Below are positions 36,326 to 48,845 of a stretch of 64,000 bases of DNA, piece by piece. The stretch's first letter is position 1. The number at the start of each line of letters is the position of its first letter. The notes under the pieces are model-generated. The model was not told the origin of the DNA. It worked only from the letters and a program-made list of their open reading frames with translations, and ran no database searches. The translations under genes and the position numbers were made by a program. Source of the DNA: Sipunculus nudus (Eukaryota > Annelida > Sipuncula > Golfingiida > Sipunculidae); assembly GCA_026874595.1 (NCBI GenBank), contig CM049322.1:7799900-7863899 (forward strand). Direction: 5' to 3'.

Positions 36326-36887
36326 TCGTACTGAACTAGATTTTACTCATCTTATCTGACTGTGTGAGACCATAACCTTTGTCGTTGATAATTATACTAT
36401 TATAATATTACTACTACTACTACTGTAACTACTACTTTTACTGCTACTATCATTATTATAACTTCTACTACTATTTACTTCTACCATTTTATTTATATAG
36501 AAATATTCAAACACATTGCAATTGAACACACTGTCAATTCCTTTACGCGGAAAAGCCGGTTTAATGTGAGGTTGGTTTTAAGATATTAACATAAAAATGT
36601 TTGAGTGAAATCATGATTTGTCATTTTAGTATAAAAAAGTTTTATCAGGAATTAAATCAGGCGGGTCTCTGTATCTGTTCCGCATCGTCTTGATCTCGTG
36701 GTTTAACTGCAAGTTGCAAAACAAATCAGACCCGCCTAAAGCGGAAATTTAATCTAAGCTCTTTGATTTTATTTTTTTTTTTTTACATTTAGAATTCTTG
36801 GAAGTTTTTACAAGTGACACTTGTCTCATAATTATAATATGACGTTTAGTTATAAGCTGAGAGTTGACATCGTTACACGGTTATATA

Positions 36888-38015
36888 CACTCTGAGAAAA
36901 ACGGGTTCCAACTAGAACCCAAAAGGGTTCTTCAGAGTGGACTGAGTGGGCAACCTTAAAAGGTTCTTAGTGGAAGCCCATGTGTAGGGTTCTTTATAGT
37001 AACTTCAAAGCAGTTTTATTTAAGAAAACAGTCAAGGCTGTCCTATTAAACGTCTATGATAAATTAATTACGTCATATGTCCATGCATATTTGATAGAGT
37101 GTTGATAGATATGCAAAAAAATATAAAATCATGTCTCAAAGAAGGTGGGTAACTGCAAGGATCATAGCTGAATTCATATATATATATATATATACTTTTA
37201 TCCTTTAAATGTGATAAACCTTGGAGGCGAAATAAAAATACCTTTTAAGAAAACACATTTCTATTTAGATGTAAAGATCAGTCTGTGAAAAAAGAGCAAT
37301 TACAAAAAGCATTAGCTAATATATGCACGTAAATGATGTAAATGACATTGCTATACAAAGTTCACGAACACCTCACACAGTTCCGAGTCGTTATCTTACA
37401 CTTAAATAAATTCCCTTGTTATCGTTCAGCGTAGAGCTTTCATACTTCATGCAAATGTTGTGTTTTACCTGCAAGAATTTCAGTTTTCGTGGTATAAACC
37501 AACAATGAAATTGAATATTTCGCTCTGTCTCTCTCATCTGCACACATCAAATAAGAATCTAACATCCACGATGCGCAGACTGTTCTGTTTTTTTGTGGGT
37601 TTGATATCCAGTGAACGTCAAGAATATATTTTCGATGAATTATTTGTGTGTATCTGTTTATCTCTCGTGAGTCCAGGTCTTCTTGTGTAGTAATTCTGTA
37701 GAAATAATACTTGTCTGCATTACAAAATAAATTATATGAAATCGCAGCAACATATAATCGATACGCAACAGATGATGAAACAAGTCTTGTACGATGTTTG
37801 TATGGGGATTACAGCTGATACGCCTTGGTGAGCGATTCAAACGTATTCCAACCCATAGGCAAATAGTCCAAACACTGCGATGGTCGATGGTCGAACTCAT
37901 CTCTGATTCCGTGTCAATATATCCCTTAATTACGTGATGCATACTAGGTTAGGAAAGGTATACGGAGAATCGATCTGTAAAATAAGAGGTGTGATTACCT
38001 TTTTTTCTTAGAGTG
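36888..38015. mobile_element. possible non-autonomous DNA transposon with short inverted ends
   Basis: The left end reads TA|CACTCTGAGAAAAA and the right end TTTTTTTCTTAGAGTG|TA. The ends pair over about 14 bp with one mismatch and are flanked by TA on both sides, as expected for TA-target (Tc1/mariner-type) elements. Inside the left end, GGGTTC/GAACC motifs alternate (36904-36990). No transposase frame is visible over 1128 bp. Short ends plus TA can arise by chance in AT-rich DNA. Confidence 0.4.
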
Positions 38016-38105
38016 TACGTACATTAACACGGTTTTCTTATCATTTGTATTTAAAATTAAAATTGACGGGGATCAGTGAAAACAAAACTACATAGAAACT
38101 TTTCC

Positions 38106-38116
38106 ACATATATATT

Positions 38117-38160
<44 letters not shown>

Positions 38161-38161
38161 A

Positions 38162-38199
<38 letters not shown>
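38106..38199. repeat. (TA)n(GA)n compound microsatellite
   Basis: A TA run passes into about 30 GA units with one AAGG interruption. An Arg/Glu open frame through it is artefactual. Confidence 0.95.
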
Positions 38200-38203
<4 letters not shown>

Positions 38204-38689
38204 TCTTTTCCCCCTTTGTCATCGTACATTTAATTTTGCATGCATGTTAACCGAGCTGTATACAACATTTAAAAATATCGTACATAGACCTCAATAACTT
38301 TAGGTTACCATGAATGCCTGACTGGACTTGGGAATAATCTTGATACTGCACATTTTTTCCTTTGGTCTGAGCAACCGTGGGAGAGAAACGCCCTTGAGCG
38401 TTGGAGGGAACCTTGCTATAACTGTCAAAACAAAGACTTACAACTTCCAAAAAAATTAAATTGATTATGTATTGTAACAATTGTTAAGGAATAAAAGTAG
38501 GTGTCATAGTGGGTACTTGCATTTATTAAGTAATATCTCATTAGTATTAAACATAATAAAAAATGAAATCAAATATTTGAAACTAAAATAACCTGACCTA
38601 TCTACCAATGCTGCTTCGAGATCAAGTGTGGAAGCGAGTGTTCTTTTATCATTGGCTCATCAGTATTCCGCCTGAGGCTAAGCCGGTTT
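38200..38689. other. intergenic DNA, nothing recognised
   Basis: No exon, RNA gene or repeat is recognised between the microsatellite and the GC-rich array. Confidence 0.5.
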
Positions 38690-39735
38690 GTAAAAATCGG
38701 CGGCTAGCGGCTTAAGAAATGAATCGGCGGCGGCTTGCTCATAAAATAAACGGCAGTGGCAGGCTGATAAAATAAACGGCGGCGGCTTGCTGATAAAATA
38801 AACGGGGGCGCTTGCTGATATAAGATAAACTGCGACGGCTTGCTGATAAAATAAACGGCGGTGGCTAGCTGATAAAATTAACGGGGGCGGCTTGCTGATA
38901 AAATAAACGGCGCCGGCTTACTGATAAAATAAACGGCGGCGGCCTGCTGATAAAATACACAGCGGCGGCTTGTTGATAAAATAAACGACGGCGGCATGCT
39001 GATAAAATTAACGGGGGCGGCTTGCTGATAAGATAAACGGCGACGGCTTGCTGATAAAATAAACGGCTAGGGCTGGCTGATAAAATACACAGCGGCGGCT
39101 TGTTGATAAAATAAACGACGGCGGCATGCTGATAAAATTAACGGGGGCGGCTTGCTGATAAGATAAACGGCGACGGCTTGCTGATAAAATAAACGGCAGC
39201 GGCTTGCTGATAAAATACACGGCGGCGGCTTGCTGATAAAATAAACGGCGCCGGCTTACTGATAAAATAAACGGCGGCGGCCTGCTGATAAAATACACGG
39301 CGGCTGCTTGCTGATAAAATAAACGGCTAGGGCTGGCTGATAAAATACACGGCGGCGGCTTGTTGATAAAATAAACGACGGCGGCATGCTGATAAAATAA
39401 ACGGGGATGGCTTGCTGATATGAAAACTTCGACGGCTTACTGATAAAATAAATGGCGCCGGCTTACTGATAAAATAAACGGCGCCGGCTAGCTGATAAAA
39501 TACACGGCGGCTGCTTGCTGATGAAATAAACGGCTCGGGCTGGCTGAAAATATACACGGCGACGGCTTGTTGATAAAATAAACGGCGGCGGCTTGCTGTT
39601 AAAATTAACGGGGGCGGCTTGCTGATATGATAAACGGCGACGGCTTGATGATAAAATAAACGGGGACGGCTTGCTGATATGATATACGGCGACAGCTTGC
39701 TGATAAAATAAATGGCGCTGGCTTCCTTATAAAAT
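38690..39735. repeat. second 26-bp minisatellite, GC-rich, about 40 copies
   Basis: Units share CGGCGGCTTGCTGATAAAAT and then AAACGG. A five-unit block starting GATAAAATACACAGCGG at about 38949 recurs at about 39079, 130 bp (5 x 26) away, so blocks of units were duplicated together. Minus-strand open frames with SRRRLFYQQA-type repeats are artefacts of the array. It is unrelated in sequence to the 26-bp array in NLR-A. Confidence 0.95.
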
Positions 39736-40240
39736 AGTTGACAGCGCCTCCATGGCGCAATTCAGTGGCGGCTTCCAGGTCTGTATATCATCCTATAGCA
39801 CAATTGTCTATGCAAGAAAAATATTGATATATTTTACATAAACTGAATACTATTCCTTGAAGAAAAACAATTTTTTCTGTTATTTTTTTTTCACAAAAAA
39901 ACATGAGGTTGTGTGATTTGTTAAAAAAAAATGGCACTGTCCATTAGCACTATCAACACGGCAGTGACGTCACACACTGTGAAAACCCCTTTGGCTGAAA
40001 ATTCTAGATATCATCAAAAGATAAGTATTTTTGCCTCTGTCAGCCTGAAATTTTCAGGAAAGAATAAAAACAACAAGCATTGCTAGATTTAAGTAATTTC
40101 TAAATTTTGCCTATGACGTCACACTTTGCCCCAGTCTCTCTTCTTGATGCAAGACACCATGCACATTACATCACCACGTGCTAATAAGTTTGCCTAACCT
40201 TCCTTCTGCTATCACCTTCAGTTATATTTATAAATTTGAT
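39736..40240. other. intergenic DNA, nothing recognised
   Basis: T-rich DNA with two TGACGTCACA palindromic motifs (about 39965 and 40113). No gene seen. Confidence 0.45.
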
Positions 40241-40378
40241 AAGGTGAAGGTCAGCCAAGCTGACATGGAGACCTGCCGGAGGCTTAGGATTCTTGAAGCG
40301 AATTGTCCCAGTGGCATGGCCTATTTCTGCTGGCTGGAGGTCCCAAACAAACAAACAAACAAACACGACAGATTTTGT

Positions 40379-40433
<55 letters not shown>
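40241..40433 (+). repeat. possible SINE or LINE 3' end with (CAAA)n tail, then (TA)n
   Basis: A GC-richer 100-bp body (AAGGTGAAGGTCAGCC...GGAGGTCCC) ends in CAAACAAACAAACAAACA and then a TA array. A body with a simple-repeat tail is typical of retroposed elements. No A or B box is evident and no target duplication was found. Confidence 0.3.
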
Positions 40434-40584
40434 GGTCATCTTTAGTTTATGTGTGTTTTACTGAGATGTAGGGATATTTTTGGTATATCTGTGTGTATGG
40501 GTTTGCGTGTATGTGTGTAAATGTATGTGAATATTTAGTTTATTCTCGAAACATACAAACATTGCTTACAATCATATATTTCAG

Positions 40585-40774
40585 TTACATAAAACCAAAA
40601 AGGCCGGCACTGGCAATGAGTAAGATCACGCTCCGGTCGGGTTGTCCTTTCAACAGTTGTGTTATTTCTCAGGATGAACGCATGGGGGCACTCCAGTATC
40701 GGGCACAAGACCCCATGTTGTACATTTATTATTTATATATTATGTCCGGGTCAGGGGAATGTTATTCTCTATAG
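40585..40774 (+). CDS. candidate 3'-terminal exon of an unrecognised gene
   Basis: After the acceptor ATATTTCAG the frame (one base of a split codon first) encodes YIKPKRPALAMSKITLRSGC, continues with Cys, Asp and Arg-rich sequence and ends SGSGECYSL then TAG. AATAAA lies at 40778-40783. The layout is like the candidate at 36052 (acceptor, short frame, stop, AATAAA). No family is recognised and no partner exons were found. Confidence 0.3.
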
Positions 40775-40799
40775 ATAAATAAAATGAATATAAAAAGTG

Positions 40800-41299
40800 C
40801 AAGGTGTAATTTATGAGTTTATATACCCGATCATGTCGGCATCAGTCTACTTTGCCGTGTTATTTTTTATTCTTCCAAGCCAATTCGTTCCCTCCGCTAG
40901 GAGATACGTCCGCCCCGTTCATTCGTGTGTTTGTTTGCTTTTTCACATATTAATCACGCCATCATGGACGGAATTTCCTGAAAGTTTAAGGTCATTCCTG
41001 GAATGGGCAAAGGGAGAATCGATAAGATTGTGGACCTGGCACATGACCAGGATTCAGGAACTTCATTAAGGAATATTCACAAATGTAGAGTCAATTATGA
41101 GCAAATGATCCTGAGAATACGGGCTGACTCAGTGAATGCAAACACATGGCTGAGGATTGCTTTCCGTAAACGATCTCTAGTTTCGTGTACTTTTATTCTA
41201 TGTCCTTGACGTAGCATACAATCAACATATCTCCGGCGGATGTTATACAAGTACATTTCTGGTGTCCAATGATAGTAAACATATAGTCCTGCAGGTGAA
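40800..41299. other. intergenic DNA, nothing recognised
   Basis: Open frames on both strands here have no family resemblance or splice context. Confidence 0.45.
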
Positions 41300-41392
41300 G
41301 TCCTTGTGGTTAGTACCTTGACCGGGGTATCAGAGAGTGGTTTGTATGGGACGCAAACCATTACCGTTGGACACTAGTTCAAATCTCTCGCA
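41300..41392 (+). repeat. tRNA-like sequence, SINE head or tRNA relic
   Basis: GTGGTTAGTACC (about 41305-41316) resembles an A box and AGTTCAAATCT (41376-41386) a B box, about 60-70 bp apart. The arms do not form a clear cloverleaf, so it is a relic or SINE head rather than a working tRNA. Confidence 0.25.
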
Positions 41393-43944
41393 TTACACCA
41401 CCAAGGTCTGACTGTGAGCTTTCAACCTTTTTGTTCTTTATTAGGAAGCTTTTATGGTTTTTGTTTTCTTTTTCACATCTGAGCACGGGGTTGCGTGTTT
41501 ATAGTAAAACTCAGTGATGCAGTCAAGTCCTCACCACCCTGGTCCGAGTTCAGGCCATTCGAGTCTAATTCAGAGTCCTTGAGGTTCGAGTCCAAGTTCA
41601 CCTTCTTTGAGCCCGAGTCATTTGGAACCTGGGCCAAAGTCCGAGTCCGAGCCAAATACAAACATCCTTGAAATCCAATATAAGTAGAAATATCAGATCA
41701 TCATGAACATTTCAAAGTTAGTTCACACATACTTGTTCGATAATGGTTGATTTCATTTTTTGCTCACAATGGTGAGCAAATTTTGTATATAAAGTGCTGT
41801 TATTTTGTAATATTTTGTTACTAGTTCTCACATGATAAACAAGATAAACATTTTAGAGAAACATTAATGTAACTAAAACATGAACTGAAATCATAAATAG
41901 TGTGTGCTTCAACAAATTAAATTGTCACCATATATTATTCACTAGTATGTAGAAACCCTCGGTTTGATAAAAAGTCGGGATAACATGAAGGCATATTTCT
42001 CTTTGTACGACTAACCATATCTTCCCAATAACTTCATAATGTTTATTTTTAGTCCTCCTTTACGTCATTTACTTTACATTCTTTATGCAATCTACATTAA
42101 TATTTTTATGTCATAGGATCTTCCACGGACACTTTATCCACGTACCACCTTTCTTTTTTCCTATCACATATCTAAAACAGTAGAAAAATTGCCGCAATCG
42201 GTAAATAAACGGATCTCCTATGCAAATACTGGCTACACGATTATCATAGTGTAAAATTCGCAATGTGAAGAACTAGTTTAAGAAATAGACAAATTCGTCG
42301 ACACTGATAACTGTTTCTTCATGTGATATCCATAGTTTAGTTTCTGATATGTATATATAGGGAGAAAGGGATGGGGAGTGAGCGGGAGATTAAGAAACCC
42401 TTTAAGAAGTAATGGTAGGAAAATAAACAAGAGAGAGAGAGATCAAAAGTAAATGTTCGACAGCTCGAAAAATCTTAATTATTTCGGTATGTGATAATAT
42501 CTTTAATTAATATTGAGCGTTTACAGTGTTTGGATAATGTAGAACAGGCAAAAGTAGCAGGAGGAAAATGCAGTGTAATAAATTAAATAATGCAAATATG
42601 CGAGTCTCGTTTCCTAAAAGATAAAAATATAGAAAATAAATACAAATAGTATAATATAATTAAAATCAAGGAACATGTTAAGGACATAACTGTTAGTTAT
42701 TTTTATCTAATACTTAAAATACGAGCTTCTGTTCAAGTAGATTCACATGAGAGTAAATATAAGCGAAAATTCACAGCCGCAACAAACCCACGTTGTATGT
42801 GCAGACACTCCCATCCAGACCAAGCCAATCTGCACCACGCCCATGTACCCTAAGCTTGCTCATTAGGACTGTAATCAATATAAATGCCTGTGTTCCCGGC
42901 TACCCCTATGCAAGTATGGACGTCGGTAGCCAGACGGTAAGTCAGTAGCCGTCTGTAATAGCTAAAAGTTAAGATAAAAGTTCGTCAAGAACATGACCAA
43001 CATCACGCTTCTGTATGACGACATGGGAATTCCAGTTTCCCAATAATTTTGATAGCTGGCCTTCCGGCATACTTCACACGGCAGTCAAAGAACGCTAGGC
43101 CATGTAACATAAAAGTAAAGTTTATAAAATTTGGAGATTAATAGTATTATTTTTCTATTTACTTTTCTAGTCCGAGGTCTAGTAGGTCTAACAAATACTT
43201 GGTTATTCCAAGGTAATATACGGTATAAAGTTGTTACTGTACATCTGTAGTGACATATGGTACAAACCTTTTACTGTACGTCTTTTCTGGAAGGAAATAT
43301 ATGATCAAAGATACAATAAACGATATGTAATTTGTTGCAAGTTATAAACCAATATATATTGAGAGTTTGACATGTCTACCGTATGCTGTTTGGTTTTCCA
43401 TAATATCTCTTTATTATTTGATGTCCACCGTATATTGACCATTTATATTATACAATACCTCTTTAATTCCTTAAGGGACACAACACGTCATTTAATGTTT
43501 TCCTTAAATCAACCCAGTATTGAATATACGTTCAGAGAAATTATATACAGTGTATGTTTGTTGGTGGCTACCAGGAATGGATTTTTACTTAGCCTGGCCT
43601 TACGCAAACGAACGCGCTCCAAGTAAGCGAGCTAGTTCCCGGCGTGTGAAACCCCTTGTGTAAACGTATCAATAGGCAAGTTGAAAGCTCGTAAAGCCCG
43701 AAAGCTGACGTGGCGCTTACAGCAGGTCGCTTAGTTGGTTGCAGGCTGAGAGACGACTGAGATTAAGAAAAATCTTGGAAGAAACGTGAGTTTCAATTAA
43801 TACTGTTTGGTTATGTGTAAATTTGCATCAATGTTTATGAACGTTTGTGGCCATTCCAAGTACCATACGTTTTCTGCCTGGTTGGAACCCAACTTTGTCA
43901 GGTAATCGATTAGCGTGGCCATGCCGAGCCACGGGTTTCCCTGT
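41393..43944. other. intergenic DNA, nothing firmly recognised
   Basis: A GAGTCC/GAGTTC-rich degenerate tract lies at 41535-41650. The rest is AT-rich. A GC-richer part near 43590-43760 has short frames without family resemblance. Confidence 0.45.
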
Positions 43945-44830
43945 TTTATTAGCTCAGGGAGCGAAAGCCGACTGATGTATAGGAATGGCTCTTTGTCCGT
44001 CGACGGTCCGTCTGTCTGTCTGACTGTCTGTCCGTCCGTACGTTAGACTGGGACGTATTGACACATTTGAATCTAGAAACCTGTGACTGTATATCAAGGG
44101 GTGTCTCCTTGGACACCTGAAATTAGGTCACTGTGAGCTATATCCTCCGAGCTATGGGGCTTGTAAGTTAGACTGGTACCCTGCTCTATCATGGCCCTCA
44201 GCCAAGCTTAGAGACAGGCGTACAACGCCATCTTAAGTACTCCCAGTTGCAACTCCTGATTTACCTGTAGACTGGTTCCAACTCCAGTATGCGCGCTCAT
44301 ACCGATTGTCATGGACGTTCACGCGATGCTGGCTGATTATCCATAACGATTTCCAATAAATGACTTTCTTTAGTTATTTCTAGTTTTCAAATATTTAAAA
44401 ATGTGTTGTTGCACAAAAATTGAATGATGTATGTATAGATAATACGATATACTGAATCTTTGATATTCCACTCTATGTGGCATTGATTTACTATCAATAT
44501 CTATTAATCTAATCATTAATGTCACACGAAATGTACAGCCAACCTTTGGCAACTTCATTGAGCAAACGAAATGCTTATTTTTTTATCATATATGATACAC
44601 ACTGGAGTTGGAACCAGTCTGCCGGGAGTATATAAGATGGCGTTGTACGCCCGTCTCTATGATTGGCCTAGAGCAGCGGTGCCATACTAGATACTAGAGC
44701 GGGGTACCAGTCTACTTGTGAGTACCCCTCAGAATAATTAAAAATTGATACAAAACCTCCAGTTTCTTTATAATTATTGCATGGATTGCCCTGAATCTGG
44801 CCTAGAATATTGGTCATGACCAGGGTTATA
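43945..44830 (+). repeat. R1 copy interrupted by an inverted-repeat element
   Basis: It begins TTATTAGCTCAGGGAGCG and runs through CTTTGTCCGTC, CTAGAAACCTGTGACTG, GGACACCTGAAATTAGGTCAC and TATCCTCCGAGCTATGGGGC. R1 sequence resumes after 44714 with GAGTACCCCTCAGAATAATT. The interrupting element is listed next. The 3' end of R1 is missing. Confidence 0.8.
44169..44714. mobile_element. 546-bp element with 115-120-bp terminal inverted repeats and 9-bp target duplication
   Basis: Left arm 44169-44288 starts TAGACTGGTACCC. Right arm 44601-44714 ends GGGGTACCAGTCTA and is its reverse complement over most of its length, sharing TAGAGAC.GGCGTACAACGCC and GACTGGTTCCAACTCCAGT. CTTGTAAGT (44160-44168) and CTTGTGAGT (44715-44723) flank it with one mismatch, and the R1 repeat continues across. 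Long inverted ends with 9-bp duplication fit a Mutator-like MITE. The 312-bp centre has no transposase. Confidence 0.85.
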
Positions 44831-44834
44831 AGCA

Positions 44835-45010
44835 GAGTTGGGTCCAAAAGTAATTGTATTTGAAGTACTTGTTCAAGTAATTGTAATTGTATTCAATTAC
44901 ATTTTCTAATCATTGAAAGTAATTGTAATTGTAATTGATTACTTTTGAAAAGTAATTGTTTGAACAATTACTTATCAATTACTTTTGATATATTTGTCTA
45001 GTATGAATAA
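44835..45010. repeat. AGTAATTGTAATTG-rich repeat, hAT-terminus-like
   Basis: After GTTGGGTCCAAAAGTAATTG comes a run of AATTGTAATTG/CAATTACTT motifs in both orientations. A similar GTAATTGTAAGTTCCCAAAAAC block lies at 45195-45215. Such GTTGGG...AAGTAATTG ends are common in small hAT-type elements, but no target duplication was found. Confidence 0.3.
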
Positions 45011-45305
45011 TTCCATCAAACTCTTAAATTTGATAAGCATGCCTAGCTATTAACCAATGTCCATGGCTGTCCCTCATGTACTTCAAAGCTATCCCAATAA
45101 GCCATCTGAGCTATAGTGATGGTCCTTAAAGCTCAAATGAAAGGATTTGGCAAAAATACTGCTGTAGTGGCCAGACTTGGGGTAATGGTACTAAGTAATT
45201 GTAAGTTCCCAAAAACTGGTAGAGTGACCAGCAATTTTTCTAATTTTTCGATTTTTTTAACTGTGCCCGTCTAAGGACAACAATTATGTCATTTTCTCAA
45301 CTATG

Positions 45306-46510
45306 GGCTCACCTAGTGTCCCGAAACCTGTGAGTTTATTGATTAGTACTAGTTGCTTCAGTTCCTGAAGACTGGTGGCCCACATGTATTTTTTCTGTTT
45401 TATCAGTTTCTTTACTTAATTTTGATACTGCCAAATTATATTGATACTTTCCGATTTTCAACTGGTTCCATCTAGTGTCCTGAAACCTTGTGTTTTCTTA
45501 GGAACCACTTGAATAAATTGTGCGTTATAGTATCACCCTGTGTGTTCGTATGTTCGTCTGTTCGTCTTTCTGTGTCCGTCATATTTATTTCCTGAAGATT
45601 ACTCCAGTTCGGATTGACATATCAATTTCAAACTAGAATCTCTAAAGCAAGAACTCTATTGATTTTTGATTCGTGAGAACAAAAGTCAATATCATAGGTT
45701 TCAGGTACTTAGAAAGATTGTGGATGCATTTCATCCAAACCTCTCATCCGAAACTTTTCATCTTCCAGATTTTGCTCACCTGGCAACAATGGAAGAAATT
45801 TTTGGATTTTGGGATCAAGGTCAAAGGTCAAGGTCACAGGAGCCATCTGTCCATGTATTTTTTATTGAATGATAGCTCCAGCTAGGATTAACATATTGGT
45901 TTTAAACTTGATTTTTATATGGTCTACCAATAAAGAAAGATCCCTTTTTTTGAGGTCATGATGTCAAAGTTCAAGACAACAGGACCTACTTCTTTAAAAA
46001 GATTTTGGATGCATTTTAAGCCGAACTTTTATTCCTAAACTTCCATCTTCCACATAATGCTCATCTGCCAATATTGGAAACAAATTTGGATTTTGGGGGT
46101 CAAAAGATCAAAGGGTCAAGGTCACAGGATCCTCCTCGTGAAAAGGCTCGTGGGCCCATTTTAAGCCAAACCGTTTTACCAGAACTTTTTGCAACTTGCA
46201 TATACGGCTCACACACTCATGGATGAAGAATCATATCAATTTTGAGGTCACGGGGTCAAAGGTCAAGGCGACCGGATCAACTTCTTGAAAACGTTTATAG
46301 ACTCATTTTAAACCAAGTCATTTGACCAAAACCTCCATCTTTCACATTTGGCTCAACCACACACAGAAGAACCCTACTGAGTTCGAGATTACAGAGTCAA
46401 AGGTCAAGTTCAGAGGGCTTCTCTGCTCATTGTCTCACTCTGTAATACACCCAGTATAATTATGCTCCTGTGGGAGGGGATGCTCCGCTTTGCAGTGCTC
46501 TTGTTGTATT
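45306..46510 (+). repeat. dispersed repeat R6, copy 1
   Basis: It is homologous along its length to 59262-60384: CCTAGTGTCC..GAAACCT, TTCAGTTCCTGAAGACTGG, TTTTTTCT, TTTTGATACTGCCAAATTAT, CACCCTGTGTGT, then units holding GGTCAAAGGTCAAGGTCAC. The unit with the AGGTCA motifs recurs about five times. It ends near CAGTGCTCTTGTTGTATT. Confidence 0.8.
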
Positions 46511-48690
46511 ATTAAATGGTTTCAGGCCGCAATTTCATGTATTACAGAGTAAAATATATACTTATAAGATTAAGTTTGCCCGTAATAGCGGGTTGTCTGT
46601 AGTAGAGAGGTTATGAATTTCGGGACCTACTTATTTCAACCTAAGGGCTTAACCTGGATTGAATCAACACAATTTGATAAATAATATACATATAAACTAC
46701 ATTCTCCTCGTACAATTCAATAAGTTATTTAAGAAAATAGAAAACACTTGTAAATGTGTATATTTAATTTCTAAATGGGAAATACAACCACTAAAATATT
46801 AATATATATTTAAAATATATATTTTTTTTGCCACGAGCGTTCTTGAACCATTTCCACACAAGCAAGCTGTTTTCCAGTATCATGTTTCTTTCTAACTTAA
46901 AATTAAATTTTTAAAATTCGATTCTGTAAAAAAATATAATTTTATTTTTTAGACATTAAGGAAACACAGTAAAGGAAAAAAAAAGAGATTGTTTTGAAAT
47001 ATTGTCAAATAGTTTAATATTAACCCATCAAAAAGTGGTTTCCTAATACCGGTTTCTTATAATTGTGTTCCATTTAAAAATTTTCAATTTTCAAATCTGT
47101 TTAAATATCATATGAAATAAATGTGAAATATGCCATTAGAAATAGCTCTGTCCCAGGTGTAAAATGATATATACTTTATTGGGCATTTGAAACAGCCTTT
47201 TGATTGATTTTAAATTGAGGGGATTTGCCAGCGAAACTACCTTAATTGATTTTTATTACCAAGATGATTTTTATTTTTTTGGAATTCTAATTGCGAATTT
47301 TGCAGATCTGGCACGAATACGTTATTATGTGTTCGGCTCTTGTACGTGTGTGCGTTAATTTATGGACACATATTTGTAATTATATGTGTATCAGAGCGCG
47401 ACTCCGATTGTCGTGAATTGAAAGTCCTTAGCGATACTGTTGTCTTAACCCAAGGTGTCCCTTAGCTGCTATGTTTCATGTATATACAAATATCAGCGTA
47501 GCCCTCTCTGTCAAGAAATATAAACGAACACAGTGCCCGGACTTGATTCGCTTAATTTTACCAAGGATGCATACCGCGGCTGAGTTTACACTGCAAGTCC
47601 TTAGTAATAATGTTGACATAACCCTACGCGCCCCATATATACTCATATGGGAGAACTGACTGGTACTATATATATGCAAAGAGGGAAGGATTTGTGGCAA
47701 CATTTCACTCGCCTGCAGAACAATTTACACGCCAATATATTATGATAGGTATAATGAGACCGGATAGTAATTAGATAGCTGTCGCTTGGATTTCACATGG
47801 CTTCAATAGACGCTAATATTCAATCATACACAGCGGCCTCCAACGCACCTGGGAATTACTGTATCATGCACATTCTTGTTAGTCGGTTTTGAGGAAATTC
47901 GATCATTTAAAGGAGCGCCAGCTAGGGAAGACTTAAAATTTGATGCCATTCTTTCCCTTCAATTGCCCTCAGCTATCATTAGATTAATATTCATTAGGGA
48001 ATCTTTATCTAATTATCACCACTTATATTTATTTTTCGACGTGAGGCCATACGAAGTAAAAATCGGTATCCATAAAAATCCAACAATTAAATATAAACTA
48101 CCACAAACAAATAATCATTTAGAAGCTTTGAATTAGCAATCTTTCTTTGTACTTTTGCATAGGTCTAATACCTTTCCTTGTCTTATGACCATAACTGATG
48201 AGGTCACTTAAATAAATGATTGACTTCATATTTACCTATTACAAATTACAGTCTTTGGATTTATATTTAGGATGTTCGCTACAGAAATGCTATGCCTGTT
48301 TGAAACAAAAGCAAGGGCCGAACACATGTTGAAGATGTTCATTTTGCCCAAACTAAGCTGTTAGAAGTTAATGATATTTATAGCAGGTGAGCTTTTCCGA
48401 AAGAAGAAGTGTTTCTATTGATTGTTTTTTTTTTGTGAAACAATCAATAACTATTACATAATGAATAAAAACCTGTATACACATTAGTATAGCCTAATGC
48501 TCCGCCCTTTGTTTGTGAAAAATTCACGCGCTTATAATTTTCGGCGGGTGTTTATCGGTGCTTCAGCTAATGTTAGCCTGTAATAGTGCGTAATTTATTT
48601 TCCACGAAGATTTGTTTTATCGGGATATATTATTATCTACTTGCATTGGCCTACGGGAGGTAATATTGTACGGCGGCTGCTTGACAAACG
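46511..48690. other. intergenic DNA, nothing recognised
   Basis: Mostly AT-rich. Open frames near 47471-48136 show no family resemblance, and two of them overlap in antisense. Confidence 0.5.
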
Positions 48691-48697
48691 GGTACCT

Positions 48698-48845
48698 GAA
48701 AAGGGACGTCCTCCTTTGTTACCTGACTATCGTTGTAGCCTGGTCCCGCTCATTCAAAACACACGATTAACTGAACCGGAACGGCCTCACTCAGTACCTA
48801 GCTATCGTTGCTGCGTGGCCTAGTTCATTCCAGACACACACCCTT
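48698..48845. repeat. 75-bp tandem duplication
   Basis: The second copy (from about 48773) repeats GGGACGTCCTC, ACCTGACTATCGTTG, TAGCCTGGTCC, TCATTCAAAACACACG with scattered changes. Confidence 0.6.

Noticed and set aside
39008-39557. Minus-strand frames with SRRRLFYQQA-type repeats
   Set aside because: Translation of the GC-rich 26-bp array. No flanking unique coding sequence.
41300-41392. Functional tRNA gene
   Set aside because: A- and B-box-like words are present but no cloverleaf pairing or acceptor stem could be drawn. Kept only as a tRNA-like relic.
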